The notes beneath the pieces are model-generated. The model worked only from the letters and a program-made list of their open reading frames with translations, made no database searches and was not told the DNA's origin. Of a stretch of DNA of 64,000 bases, positions 10,139 to 19,003 are shown in pieces (within the stretch, counting starts at the first letter, position 1; each line of letters opens with the position of its first letter). This DNA comes from Sphingobacterium paludis. GTDB lineage: Bacteria; Bacteroidota; Bacteroidia; Sphingobacteriales; Sphingobacteriaceae. The stretch covers positions 46,376 through 110,375 of the forward strand of contig NZ_SNZV01000011.1 of NCBI RefSeq assembly GCF_004364125.1. Direction: 5' to 3'. The position numbers and the translations under genes were made by a program.

Positions 10139-10642
10139 TTACTTAGTCTGTCGATGCAACACATTCCAAAAGTTGTAATCCAACATTGGGGGATTTGGAA
10201 TTCCGACATTATGTGCAATAGTTACAATTTGACCTCGATGATAGGTCGTGTGTAGAATTAAATGAAATAAATATTCGTATTTCGGAAAATTTGACGAAAA
10301 CCATTCGGAGTCGATCAAATAGCGTTTGCACATATCGTCACCGTTATCCTTTACATAATCAGCCAGCAACTTCGCTTCATTTAGCAATTTATCCATTTCA
10401 CTCCTCACGTCAACTTCCATAGGATTATAGTCGAAATTTGGCGTGGGCGATTCACGGATCATTGAAGACCAGTATAATTGAGTGTCACTAATGTGCTTGA
10501 GTGTCCTTGCTATACTGGTGAAGCTTGATCGGCATTCCTCATATAACATTTCATCACTCTGCTCCCAAAGCCAGTCTACCAATTGTGTTGTAACCCAGAT
10601 ATTATAATCTACGTAATTTACTAATGATGCTTTTATATTCAC
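10139..10642 (-). CDS. DinB family protein
   Basis: A four-helix-bundle DinB-like protein of about 167 residues. It has the opening NYVDYNIWVTTQLVDWL, an LKHISDTQLYWSSMI helix with the first metal-binding His, and LHTTYHRGQIVTIAHNVG, the HxxxHRGQ motif that supplies the other ligands. Members are putative metal-dependent transferases or hydrolases, some thiol-dependent. The frame is open to a TTG at 10702, but those 20 residues are hydrophobic and unlike the family start. A GTG at 10642 gives the usual length; the start is uncertain. A near copy of the recurrent promoter motif (GGGACAT-N14-CGTA) lies upstream. Confidence 0.8.
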   Translation of the reverse strand: MNIKASLVNYVDYNIWVTTQLVDWLWEQSDEMLYEECRSSFTSIARTLKHISDTQLYWSSMIRESPTPNFDYNPMEVDVRSEMDKLLNEAKLLADYVKDNGDDMCKRYLIDSEWFSSNFPKYEYLFHLILHTTYHRGQIVTIAHNVGIPNPPMLDYNFWNVLHRQTK

Positions 10643-10821
10643 TGCTATATAATTTTTGTTTTCTCTATATCCTATCAAAAGAACACATGTTACGGCAAAC
10701 AACCGAATTTTGTTGCTAAAAAGTGTTGTTAAACTTTTACAGGTTCAACATCCCAGTTAATTACTCATAAAAAATCAGCATAATATACTTGTTTCATATT
10801 TCGTGTGTATTTATTTTAAAA

Positions 10822-10846
10822 TACGGTTGAGAAATGATTATGTCCC
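10822..10846 (-). promoter_or_regulatory. variant GGGACAT-N14-CGTA promoter-like motif
   Basis: On the minus strand, GGGACAT then 14 nt then CGTA, two mismatches from the exact motif, about 180 bp upstream of the DinB start. Spacing is conserved, which argues for relatedness. Confidence 0.45.
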
Positions 10847-11074
10847 TAAAAAAGAGCAAATAAATTTGCTCCCTATCGCTTTCGGAGGCAGAATACCATA
10901 CAGATTGGCTTTAAAGACATTGTTCTACATCCGAAAGCAGCCCGATTTATCTGCGCAGATCCGACCTCTGTATAAAAGCGGCTCGCTGATCACGGCAAAG
11001 CTATAGGCAATAGACCTGATTTTCCTATTCTTGCAATGACGTTAGCAGACGATTGTCCTGCTGCTGATCAGCGA

Positions 11075-11231
11075 GCCATCATGATCTTCCGTAGGCTCGC
11101 TATATCGGCCCATACACATTTCCCAAGCCGCCAAACTATCGTTTTGTTACCTCGTCAACGACATGTGTTACAAAACATTCGAATTCGATATCCTCCAGAT
11201 TTAATTTGATTTTATTTACGGAATCTCTCAC
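11075..11231 (-). pseudogene. degenerate copy of the lanthipeptide precursor gene
   Basis: Reading from a GTG at 11231, the frame gives VRDSVNKIKLNLEDIEFECF and continues in a leader that aligns along its length with the intact precursor at 55268-55459 (MKDSVEKIKLNLEDLQLESF). An in-frame TAG replaces the codon just before the glycine pair. After it FGGLGNV still matches the cleavage-site region SGGLGNV. The core then runs out of frame with further stops and lacks the two Cys codons. The copy therefore cannot make the peptide as it stands. Upstream it keeps the same 39-codon membrane peptide gene, the dyad element and the promoter motif. Confidence 0.8.
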
Positions 11232-11311
11232 GATATCAAATTGAATTTTAATACCTACTATGGTAATCGGTTTTCGGCTTATCCTCGATTAAAAAATTAC
11301 TAAGCCAATAC

Positions 11312-11332
11312 TATCGCAATATAGTTGCGATA
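11312..11332. promoter_or_regulatory. dyad element of module copy A
   Basis: TATCGCAA and TTGCGATA form a perfect 8-bp dyad around a 5-nt spacer, about 80 bp upstream of the broken precursor. In the other copy the equivalent site is ATTGCAAC-ATA-GTTGCAAT. The T-to-C change in the left arm is matched by an A-to-G change in the right arm, so pairing is preserved. Confidence 0.55.
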
Positions 11333-11407
11333 AAAAATTATGATCTTTCAATATGCAAAAATTAATATCTTAAGATTTGTACGTGACAGACCTAAATTAT
11401 ATTATCA

Positions 11408-11527
11408 CTATCTCATCAAAAGAAAGGTGATTAAACATCCTACTGCAAAACTGACAACAGGAACCACCAGCACCAGCACAATCAAACGATCAGTAAAACG
11501 CTCGTTTTCCGGGTTATAATTATTCAT
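11408..11527 (-). CDS. 39-residue single-span membrane peptide (copy A)
   Basis: A small protein with a charged N-terminus (MNNYNPENERFTDRL), one hydrophobic helix (IVLVLVVPVVSFAVGCLITFLL) and a basic end. The frame is open upstream to 11602, but the ATG at 11527 matches the start of its twin at 55637-55756, which has the same length. The twins share the pattern MNN-N-ER--DRL...VVP--SFA-GCLIT-LL-R. It lies between the recurrent promoter motif and the precursor sequence. The function is unknown; immunity or assistance to export is possible but only inferred from position. Confidence 0.65.
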   Translation of the reverse strand: MNNYNPENERFTDRLIVLVLVVPVVSFAVGCLITFLLMR

Positions 11528-11646
11528 TGACATGGTTATAAAATTTAAAAAAATGACGGTGTATGACTGCTTTTTCATCATTATTGCCAGAACCTTCGCC
11601 ACACTTCTGCTCAGGCTCTTTACAATATAAAAGCACTATTACAGAA

Positions 11647-11671
11647 GACGGCCCGATTTGAGGTTTGTCCC
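11647..11671 (-). promoter_or_regulatory. GGGACAA-N14-CGTC promoter-like motif of module copy A
   Basis: An exact copy on the minus strand, 120 bp upstream of the membrane peptide ATG. The corresponding motif in the other module lies 117 bp upstream of its ATG. Confidence 0.7.
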
Positions 11672-11863
11672 TCATTCGTTAAAAGAATAATCACATCATT
11701 ATTAAACTTTCAAAGTTCCATATTGCCAAAACATTGTGCCTGCGGCATAAAAATTTCTAATCAATCCTAATACCCGACAAACAATAGGAAACCGGCAACT
11801 ACCCAAACGGGTAGCTGATCTGCAGCGTGCACCATATATCCATTGCTTTAATCAATTAGCAAT

Positions 11864-12205
11864 CTAACCTACAGTGCTATGTATTTTGCGTTCACAATAG
11901 TGGCCAAGGAAGTTGATGATGTGGTCAAATAATAAGCTGTCTATAGAATCAATCCTTGTCCATTCTTTTTGAGCTGTAAATGGAGCGTCCTGCAAAGCAG
12001 CATGAAAAACAAAATTATGGGGGTAAAGCTCCAGATCCGATCTTTTTAAAAGAATGAAATTGTAGTCCGTGTCGACAACGAATATAGGTTTCAAATCCGT
12101 CGCATAGATAAAATATAATGAGTCATGGTAGGACAGCTCCTTCACCATAAAATTTGTTTTAACTTGATCCTGCAAATCCTTGATCGTGTTATTGATGATA
12201 CCCAT
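11864..12205 (-). CDS. hypothetical protein, 113 residues
   Basis: A soluble, acidic protein without signal peptide or membrane segment. Beta-like stretches (DSLYFIYATDLKPIFVVDTDYNFILLK) are followed by helices with LFDHIINFLGHYCERK. I do not recognise the family. A perfect GGGACAA-N14-CGTC motif lies 43 bp upstream of the ATG, which supports a real gene. It sits directly upstream of the duplicated precursor module on the same strand. Confidence 0.55.
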   Translation of the reverse strand: MGIINNTIKDLQDQVKTNFMVKELSYHDSLYFIYATDLKPIFVVDTDYNFILLKRSDLELYPHNFVFHAALQDAPFTAQKEWTRIDSIDSLLFDHIINFLGHYCERKIHSTVG

Positions 12206-12247
12206 AAAGTCGTTGATCTAGTGTTAATCTCTATTTCAATTATAATA

Positions 12248-12272
12248 GACGTCAAAACACATCTTTTGTCCC
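12248..12272 (-). promoter_or_regulatory. GGGACAA-N14-CGTC promoter-like motif
   Basis: An exact copy on the minus strand, 43 bp upstream of the 113-residue hypothetical gene. Confidence 0.65.
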
Positions 12273-12613
12273 TATCTATTTACCACAGTTACACACCTGC
12301 CTGTTCAATTTGGTAAAAAATATGATGAATGAACGGTGGACCTAAAACACGGCATATCCTCGCAGACACTTTATCGCCCGCCCCGTGGCTGAGAATTAAT
12401 ATAGCTTACCCTAATAGATTTCCGAAGATAACATAAAGCAGACGATCCATGTATATTCCGTTCTGAAGCGTATACCTACATGTTTAGTCGAGAAAAACAG
12501 TACCTAAGCTCGCCAAATGCACGAGGTCAGTTATCCATAAAAACGCTTTTAACAAGGATCTGTTCGCTAAAGAACGGCAACTTCCCCTCACTATCGGACT
12601 GAAGGTCGGGATT
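12273..12613. other. intergenic, no gene seen
   Basis: A gap between the hypothetical gene and the end of the TlpA-like gene. No credible frame, hairpin with T-run or repeat was noticed. Confidence 0.5.
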
Positions 12614-13720
12614 TTAAAATATTTCCTCAAGCTTCTTTATTAGATCGTCTCCGAAAAGATCCTTTGCGATAATTTTTCCGGATGGATCAATGAGATAATT
12701 CGTGGGAATACCCTTTAATCCATACATTCTTCCTGCAGCATTCTCCCATCCCTTTAAATCCGAAAGCTGCGTCCAGTCTCCCAATCCATCATCGTGTATC
12801 GCGTTCAGCCATTTGTCATGACCTTTCTCATTGTCCAACGAAACGCCCAACACGGTAAAGTCCTTATCCCTAAAGGCCTGAAACGCTTTGACCACGTTTG
12901 GGTTTTCGGCACGACAGGGTGGACACCAGCTCGCCCAAAAATCCAGCAAAACATATTTGCCGCGAAACTTTGCCAGAGAGATATCCTGACCCGTAGTATC
13001 CGGCTGTACGAAAACCGGTGCCATGGCTCCAATACGTGTTTTGCGAATGGTCTCTAAGGCCATTGCATATTTTTTTCCGGCATCGCTAATTTTCACCTTA
13101 TCATCGAGGCCCTGGAAAAGAGATTCCAGAAACTCAACATCAGATTCATCAACAATGCTTTCTATAGCACGTATGCTAATAATGGAATTTGGGTGCGATT
13201 TGGCAAACGCCGAAAAGATGTTTTTTCCAACGGTGGCAACATTTTCAGTTCTGACTTTCACTTGCGCCTTAAAAGCCTCCGTGTTCCTTTCCTCTTCCCC
13301 AGCTTGTCCATACCATTCCCACATATCATTGGTAAGGTTCTGTACCTCTTGAGCGACTTTTAAAAACTCAAGGTAATCTTCGTTTACCTTACCGGCAAGC
13401 ACATTTGCTTTGGACAACTCGGTTTGCTTTCCGGCGATCGTAATATTGCCGGGCTCTACATAGAATGATAAACGTGGATTACTTCTTGACTGCCCAAGCG
13501 ATTCACCCACCAGGAGAACAGCGGGCGTTGGTTCGTACAAGTCAAAAGAAAAAATAAAATTACCATTTTCCAGACGCAGGGAATCCGATTTTTCCCCATA
13601 ATGCAGAAATACTTTTTCATTCCCTGAAGTCCCGGCTATAGTACCCGAGATCTTAACGCTCTCCTGCGCATAAAGTGCAAGTGGCAAAATTGCAGATAAT
13701 CCTGCTATTAACTTTTTCAT
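12614..13720 (-). CDS. TlpA-like thioredoxin with N-terminal DUF4369
   Basis: A 368-residue periplasmic or membrane-facing protein: signal peptide (MKKLIAGLSAILPLALYAQ), a DUF4369-type beta domain (SVKISGTIAG...VFLHYGEKSD) and a helical middle. The C-terminal AhpC/TSA-thioredoxin domain has the redox motif WASWCPPC near residue 270 and cis-Pro loop GIPTNYLIDPSG. Such proteins reduce disulfides or haem-maturation partners in the periplasm; the target is unknown. It is a single gene on the minus strand. Two exact copies of the recurrent promoter motif lie upstream (14053 and 14350). Confidence 0.9.
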   Translation of the reverse strand: MKKLIAGLSAILPLALYAQESVKISGTIAGTSGNEKVFLHYGEKSDSLRLENGNFIFSFDLYEPTPAVLLVGESLGQSRSNPRLSFYVEPGNITIAGKQTELSKANVLAGKVNEDYLEFLKVAQEVQNLTNDMWEWYGQAGEEERNTEAFKAQVKVRTENVATVGKNIFSAFAKSHPNSIISIRAIESIVDESDVEFLESLFQGLDDKVKISDAGKKYAMALETIRKTRIGAMAPVFVQPDTTGQDISLAKFRGKYVLLDFWASWCPPCRAENPNVVKAFQAFRDKDFTVLGVSLDNEKGHDKWLNAIHDDGLGDWTQLSDLKGWENAAGRMYGLKGIPTNYLIDPSGKIIAKDLFGDDLIKKLEEIF

Positions 13721-14052
13721 TTCCTTTCAAATATTTATTTTATTTTTTAATAAATAGATTACACTTTACATCGGGATTTTGCTATTGATTCGTCGGTTCC
13801 ATATAACGAATGCTCAACGTAAAAAACTCATTAACAATCGAATTCAGAGCCTTTGAGTGAGTCAATGATCAAAATTCACATTGCCCCCGATATAATTCGC
13901 CTTTTTAATAAAATATATGCTGAACGACGCTGATCGATATGAAAGCTTCGAAAAGTCGGAAGACAACCTATCACCTTTGCGATCATTTTATATGCTTGAG
14001 GACTATTGTTCATCGACAACCAATAAATCTTTTATCTTGCGTTAGACATAGT

Positions 14053-14077
14053 GACGATCGTTAACAGTAATTGTCCC
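14053..14077 (-). promoter_or_regulatory. GGGACAA-N14-CGTC promoter-like motif before TlpA-like gene
   Basis: An exact copy, 333 bp upstream of the TlpA-like ATG. Its 14-nt spacer differs at only one base from that of the copy at 31597-31621. Confidence 0.6.
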
Positions 14078-14349
14078 ATGAAAAAATCAGAAGTATCTAA
14101 ATAACGCTAACGAATATGAACACATTGCCTTCCATATTTCAGTTAATAAAGGACGAACTATTGCTCACAAAAAAAATGTCAGCTTTAAAAACAGCCGATG
14201 GATCTGTTCGCTTTATTTTTTTAAACTCGATTTTCGTAGAACTCTATATAATAAATGTGCACCATCCTGATTAGGGCAGTACACATTCATATTTATTGAA
14301 ACAACGAACCCCAAGGTTACAAACAGAATTTTTAATAGTTATTATTTTA

Positions 14350-14374
14350 GACGGTCGAGGTATTATATTGTCCC
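14350..14374 (-). promoter_or_regulatory. second minus-strand GGGACAA-N14-CGTC motif
   Basis: An exact copy about 300 bp upstream of the motif at 14053, same orientation, with no recognisable gene between them. Confidence 0.55.
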
Positions 14375-14738
14375 GGAATATCAAAAAAAATAGACAAACA
14401 GAATGTAGATTTATTGTACAAAATGATTTCCAGCCTTGATATCATATTGAAGGTTTCGCGGTAAATCAAAATTGATTTCATTAACTCATTCAATTTTATG
14501 ATGCTATGCTGATCAAATAACGCTAGTTCTGAAAACTGCGGGAAGCCTATATCGTTAGGTTTACGAAACTATTTAATTTAAGTTGCTCCACAGCATAAAA
14601 TGCCGCTTGGGATTAAAAAATTTCCTTGAATTTTGATTAAATAGTAAAACAAAGATGCCATGTACCATCGTTACAACCGTACTTTTGATATTTATATCAG
14701 ATATATAGGACCGAGCCTCCTTAACTCATTAATCTCTG

Positions 14739-14763
14739 GGGACAATTTCCTATTTCGAACGTC
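14739..14763 (+). promoter_or_regulatory. GGGACAA-N14-CGTC motif before the fucosidase operon
   Basis: An exact plus-strand copy, 279 bp upstream of the chosen GH29 start and about 200 bp upstream of the outermost possible start at 14967. It suggests that the GH29-GH2-GH95 operon belongs to the same regulatory group as the first SusC operon. Confidence 0.65.
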
Positions 14764-15041
14764 TTAATACCACAGCCGCATTTAAATATAGCATATAAAC
14801 CAGATATTAAGATCGGAGAAAGTTGACACGGAAGGCCTGATGGTTTATGATGCAGCTTATAGCTCGGAGCTACAAAGGAGCTAGATATAAAATATTGGTC
14901 AGTTTTCCCGTGAAGAATATTTAATAAAATGTTGATAATAACGCAATAAAAAAACCATCAATAAATATGAAAACATTCATCTCTAGCGACGAATGGGCGG
15001 AAACGCGCGTTAAGCAAAAAAAAAATCAAATGTTACACATA

Positions 15042-16493
15042 ATGAGCTTGAAAAACTATTTAATATTATTTTTAATTGTTTGTTTTTCGTTCTCCAACGT
15101 GCATGCTCAATCCCCAACTAGCACCAACCAAGATCGCTTGCAATGGTGGAAAGAGGCCAGGTTCGGACTTTTTATCCACTGGGGCGTCTACGCCCAATGG
15201 GGAGGGGTCTATCACGGACATCAGCAAGCGAGATATGGTGCCGAATGGATCATGAACCGGTCGAAAATACCAGTGCAAGAATATCAAGACACCGCTAGAT
15301 CATTTAATCCCATCAACTATAACCCAGAGTCCTGGGTACTTTTGGCTAAGAATGCCGGAATGAAATATATTATTATTACGGCCAAACACCATGATGGCTT
15401 TGCGCTGTTCAAATCACAAGCTAGCAATTTCAACGTAGTGGATTTTACCGCGTATGGGAAAGACCTGCTAAAACCGCTGGCAGAAGCCTGCCGGAAACAT
15501 GGAATTAAATTGGGTTTTTACTATTCTCAAGCACAAGATTGGAACAACCCCGGCGGTACCGCTGCGCGAAAGCTTATGAGAGAAGGGTGGCCTAATCCCG
15601 ACTCAGTGAAGGTAGACGCCTACACAGCTGCTCACAACGGGCATTGGGATCCCATACAGTACAGTAAGAGCTTTGAGCAATATATCGATTCGGTGGCCGT
15701 ACCCCAAGTTCGCGAGATCTTGTCCAATTATGGCGATGTTGCTGTATTGTGGTGGGATACCCCGGTCGGAATGACCGATGAGGCGGCCCAGAAACTCCAT
15801 GATCTGTTGAAATTGCAGCCGAACATCATCACAAATGATCGATTGAAAAGACCTAATTTTCTAGGCGATAGCAAGACTCCAGAGCAAAGTATTCCTACAA
15901 GAGAAGAGCTCGACGGCAGCAATTGGGAAACATGCATGACGATGAATGGCAGTTGGGGGTACAAAAGCTGGGACCACAACTGGAAATCCACAGAGACGCT
16001 GATCCACAACTTGATCGATATTGCGTCCAAAGGAGGCAACTACCTTTTAAACATAGGGCCGAAGCCGGACGGAACCATTCCAGAGGAAAGCATAGAAAGA
16101 CTAAAGCAGATTGGCGAATGGATGGCCGTTAACGGCGAGGCGATCTACGCCACGCAACCTAGTCCTTTAAGGCCTTTAAAATGGGGTCGATGCACAGCAA
16201 AGCATAACCAAGAGAATACGATTTTGTACCTATCTGTCTTTGACTGGCCGAGTGACGGAGTATTAAGAATACCGGGGCTATCACATGAAGTCGTTTCAGC
16301 AGAATTAATCTCCGATCGAAAAAGACTGAACACGAAATTAGATGGTAATCAAACCCTTATCGATATCCCTCAAAAAGCCCCTAACGACATCGCATCCGTT
16401 ATACGACTTGAAGTGAAAGGTCACGTTCAAGATGCGAACGTACAGAACCCCAAAAAAAGTATGAACAGCGGCGCGCTGGATGAGGGAAAATAG
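15042..16493 (+). CDS. GH29 alpha-L-fucosidase
   Basis: A secreted exo-acting alpha-L-fucosidase of about 483 residues. A signal peptide (MSLKNYLILFLIVCFSFSNVHAQ) is followed by the GH29 hallmarks RFGLFIHWGVYAQWGG, ITAKHHDGFALF and VLWWDTP, whose Asp (residue 239) is the expected nucleophile. The C-terminal half is a beta-sandwich. The frame is open from 14967, but the ATG at 15042 begins directly at the signal peptide. It is the first gene of a three-gene operon with a GH2 and a GH95 enzyme, so it probably removes terminal fucose from galactose-containing side chains in the periplasm. Confidence 0.93.
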   Translation: MSLKNYLILFLIVCFSFSNVHAQSPTSTNQDRLQWWKEARFGLFIHWGVYAQWGGVYHGHQQARYGAEWIMNRSKIPVQEYQDTARSFNPINYNPESWVLLAKNAGMKYIIITAKHHDGFALFKSQASNFNVVDFTAYGKDLLKPLAEACRKHGIKLGFYYSQAQDWNNPGGTAARKLMREGWPNPDSVKVDAYTAAHNGHWDPIQYSKSFEQYIDSVAVPQVREILSNYGDVAVLWWDTPVGMTDEAAQKLHDLLKLQPNIITNDRLKRPNFLGDSKTPEQSIPTREELDGSNWETCMTMNGSWGYKSWDHNWKSTETLIHNLIDIASKGGNYLLNIGPKPDGTIPEESIERLKQIGEWMAVNGEAIYATQPSPLRPLKWGRCTAKHNQENTILYLSVFDWPSDGVLRIPGLSHEVVSAELISDRKRLNTKLDGNQTLIDIPQKAPNDIASVIRLEVKGHVQDANVQNPKKSMNSGALDEGK

Positions 16494-16531
16494 CGACACT
16501 TTAATCGAGAAAAGTATATTATATTACTCTT

Positions 16532-19003
16532 ATGTTAAAAATTGGACTACTCCTATTCATAACATCACTGTTCCTACAGATCCATGTTGCCAACGCTCAA
16601 CATACAGAACGGCTCAGCGATGACTGGTCTTTTTTACGCAGCGATCTTGGAGGGATATGGGAAGCGGTGAGACCAGTCGAATCGGGCAATCCTGAATCAC
16701 TTCCAATATGGGATACGATAGATCTCCCCCATTGCTACAACGCATTCGACGCTGTAGACCCCGATTTGAACTATTATCAAGGACCAGCGTGGTACCGGAA
16801 ATCTGTAAAAATCAGAAACCCTTACCAAAATGGTCGCACACTACTGCATTTTGAAGGCGTTGGACAAAAAGCTGAGGTATACGTCTACACAACCAAGGTT
16901 GGTGAGCACGTAGGTGGCTACGACGAATGGTCCGTGGACATTACGGAAGCGGTAAGGAACTTTAGTCAAACTAGGGAATATGTAGATCTTTTCAAGGGTC
17001 ATATCCCCATTTCGATTCGAGTGGATAATTCAAGAGATTTAAATATGATACCCTCAAATTTATCCGATTTTAATCTCTACGGGGGGATATACCGCCCGTT
17101 GAACCTGCGCTACGTGCCGGCAATAGGCATCGATAAAATTTTTGCAACGGCAATGTTCGATCAAAATACGAAAGAAGGAAAGGTGTCGTTGAAGACCAGG
17201 ATATACACGGCAAATGCTATACCTGCCAAGGCAGAGATGCAAGTAAAGCTGATCGATCCAAATGGCGAAGAGATCACTTTGCCGGCTCCTTCCATGAATC
17301 TTGTCGAAGAACAGGTTATTGGAGATTTCATCGTCAAAGAGCCTGTCTTGTGGAGCCCGTCTAAGCCTGCCCTCTACACATTGATTACGACGATCAAAGC
17401 TGGCGGGGATACCTATACCGAACGTACTAAAATCGGTTTTAGAAACATTGAATTTATTAAAAATGGACCTTTCCATTTAAACGGCGAACGTCTACTTCTT
17501 AGGGGAACCCATAGGCATGAAGACCATGCCGGGGTTGGGGCTGCTATGACCGACGAAATGATCCTCAGGGAGATGAAAATGATCAAAGATATGGGCGTCA
17601 ACTTTATCCGGCTTGGTCATTACCAACAATCCAAAACCGTACTAGAAGCTTGTGACAGCCTAGGTATATTGGTTTGGGAAGAGATACCATGGTGCCGTGG
17701 CGGTATCGGAGGTGATGTTTACAAAGAGCAGGGTCGGAGAATGTTAACCAATATGATTGAGCAACACTACAATCATCCATCGATCATCATTTGGGGGATC
17801 GGCAATGAGAATGATTGGCCGGGTGATTTTTCAGAATTTGACAAGGAGAAAATCCGCATGTTTATGAAGGAGCTCCACGATCTCTCGCATCAACTGGACC
17901 CGCTTCGAAAAACCGCTATTCGACGTTGTGAGTTTTGTAAGGACATCGTCGATGTGTATTCGCCCTCTATCTGGGCCGGTTGGTACCGAGGTGTATACAC
18001 AGACTACAAAAAAACGTCTGAGGATGCAATGAAAGACGTAGCACATTTTCTTCATGTGGAATGGGGTGGTGATAGCCACGCAAGAAGACATGCCGAAAAT
18101 CCGGACAAAGAGCTAAGCAACATTAAAGGTGGATACGGTAACGACGAAAGAGCTGGCGATGCATCGCTGACCGGTGGCGCACCGCGCGTATCGAAAGACG
18201 GTGATTGGAGCGAAAGCTACATTTGCAATCTAATCGATTGGCATTTGAAGGAACAGGAAACGATGCCATGGCTTACCGGTACTGCATATTGGCCATTCAA
18301 GGACTTCTCGACACCTGTTCGCCCAGATAATCCCGTGCCTTATGTAAACCAAAAAGGCGTAGTTGAACGTGACTTTAAAAAGAAAGAAAGCTATTACGTA
18401 TTCCAATCATATTGGGCTACGGAACCTATGATACACATATATGGACACTCTTGGCCCGTACGCTGGGGCGAAGCCAACGAAAAGAAGATGATTAAAGTGT
18501 ACTCGAATGCCTCAGAAGTCGAACTTTTCGTCAATGGTCAAAGTCAAGGCACACGTAAGAGAAACTCACAGGACTTTCCCTCGGCAGGACTACGATGGAT
18601 GGTTGATCTAAAAGAAGGACAGAATCATATAAAGGCTTTGGCAAAGATTGGTAACGAGACAATAGTCGATGAAATAGAGCAAAACTACCAAACAAAACGA
18701 TGGAGTAGTCCAACGCAAGTTAGATTAGGTGAAATTGCCAGAGAAGGTGACTTGATTACCCTGGAAGCGACCCTTCTTGATAAAGACGGGAACATTAGTC
18801 TTGACACAAAGAAATGGTTGCATTTCGACGTGACCGGCGATGCAGAGCTTTTAGATAACTTGGGAACGTCGGATGGAGCCCGCAAGGTACAGGCATATAA
18901 TGGTCGAGCTCGGATAAAGGTTCGAACGTTCTCCGATGATTGGAAGGCCTCCGTAAAATCAGCAGAGATACCTACTGCGATCCTCTCTACCCAAAACCAC
19001 TAA
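16532..19003 (+). CDS. GH2 family glycoside hydrolase (beta-galactosidase type)
   Basis: An 823-residue secreted enzyme: signal peptide (MLKIGLLLFITSLFLQIHVANAQ), a jelly-roll sugar-binding domain (AWYRKSVKI...GYDEWSVDIT), an Ig-like domain and a TIM barrel. The barrel has RGTHRHEDHAGVG, the acid/base motif WGIGNENDW near residue 425 and a nucleophile candidate Glu in HVEWGG near 509. A C-terminal Ig-like region (YSNASEVELFVNGQSQG) follows. GH2 includes beta-galactosidases, mannosidases and glucuronidases; context with two fucosidases favours beta-galactosidase, by inference. It begins 38 bp after the GH29 stop. Confidence 0.9.
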   Translation: MLKIGLLLFITSLFLQIHVANAQHTERLSDDWSFLRSDLGGIWEAVRPVESGNPESLPIWDTIDLPHCYNAFDAVDPDLNYYQGPAWYRKSVKIRNPYQNGRTLLHFEGVGQKAEVYVYTTKVGEHVGGYDEWSVDITEAVRNFSQTREYVDLFKGHIPISIRVDNSRDLNMIPSNLSDFNLYGGIYRPLNLRYVPAIGIDKIFATAMFDQNTKEGKVSLKTRIYTANAIPAKAEMQVKLIDPNGEEITLPAPSMNLVEEQVIGDFIVKEPVLWSPSKPALYTLITTIKAGGDTYTERTKIGFRNIEFIKNGPFHLNGERLLLRGTHRHEDHAGVGAAMTDEMILREMKMIKDMGVNFIRLGHYQQSKTVLEACDSLGILVWEEIPWCRGGIGGDVYKEQGRRMLTNMIEQHYNHPSIIIWGIGNENDWPGDFSEFDKEKIRMFMKELHDLSHQLDPLRKTAIRRCEFCKDIVDVYSPSIWAGWYRGVYTDYKKTSEDAMKDVAHFLHVEWGGDSHARRHAENPDKELSNIKGGYGNDERAGDASLTGGAPRVSKDGDWSESYICNLIDWHLKEQETMPWLTGTAYWPFKDFSTPVRPDNPVPYVNQKGVVERDFKKKESYYVFQSYWATEPMIHIYGHSWPVRWGEANEKKMIKVYSNASEVELFVNGQSQGTRKRNSQDFPSAGLRWMVDLKEGQNHIKALAKIGNETIVDEIEQNYQTKRWSSPTQVRLGEIAREGDLITLEATLLDKDGNISLDTKKWLHFDVTGDAELLDNLGTSDGARKVQAYNGRARIKVRTFSDDWKASVKSAEIPTAILSTQNH

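Larger units (their letters stand above)
11075..11835 (-). repeat. diverged duplicate of the lanthipeptide precursor module (copy A)
   Basis: About 760 bp that can be aligned along its length with 55290-56065: the precursor leader, a dyad in the gap, the small membrane peptide gene, the promoter motif and about 160 bp beyond it. Identity is patchy, high in the leader and around the promoter. This copy holds the broken precursor; the copy near the biosynthetic genes holds the intact one. Confidence 0.75.
13721..15041. other. 1.3-kb divergent intergenic region with three promoter motifs
   Basis: No convincing protein gene. It holds two minus-strand motifs (14053-14077, 14350-14374) and one plus-strand motif (14739-14763). 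Two tiny minus-strand frames lie downstream of the minus motifs (one beginning MNNSPQAYKMIAKVIG, 46 codons; one beginning MNVYCPNQDG, 25 codons), without other support. A small RNA or long leader is possible. Confidence 0.5.
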
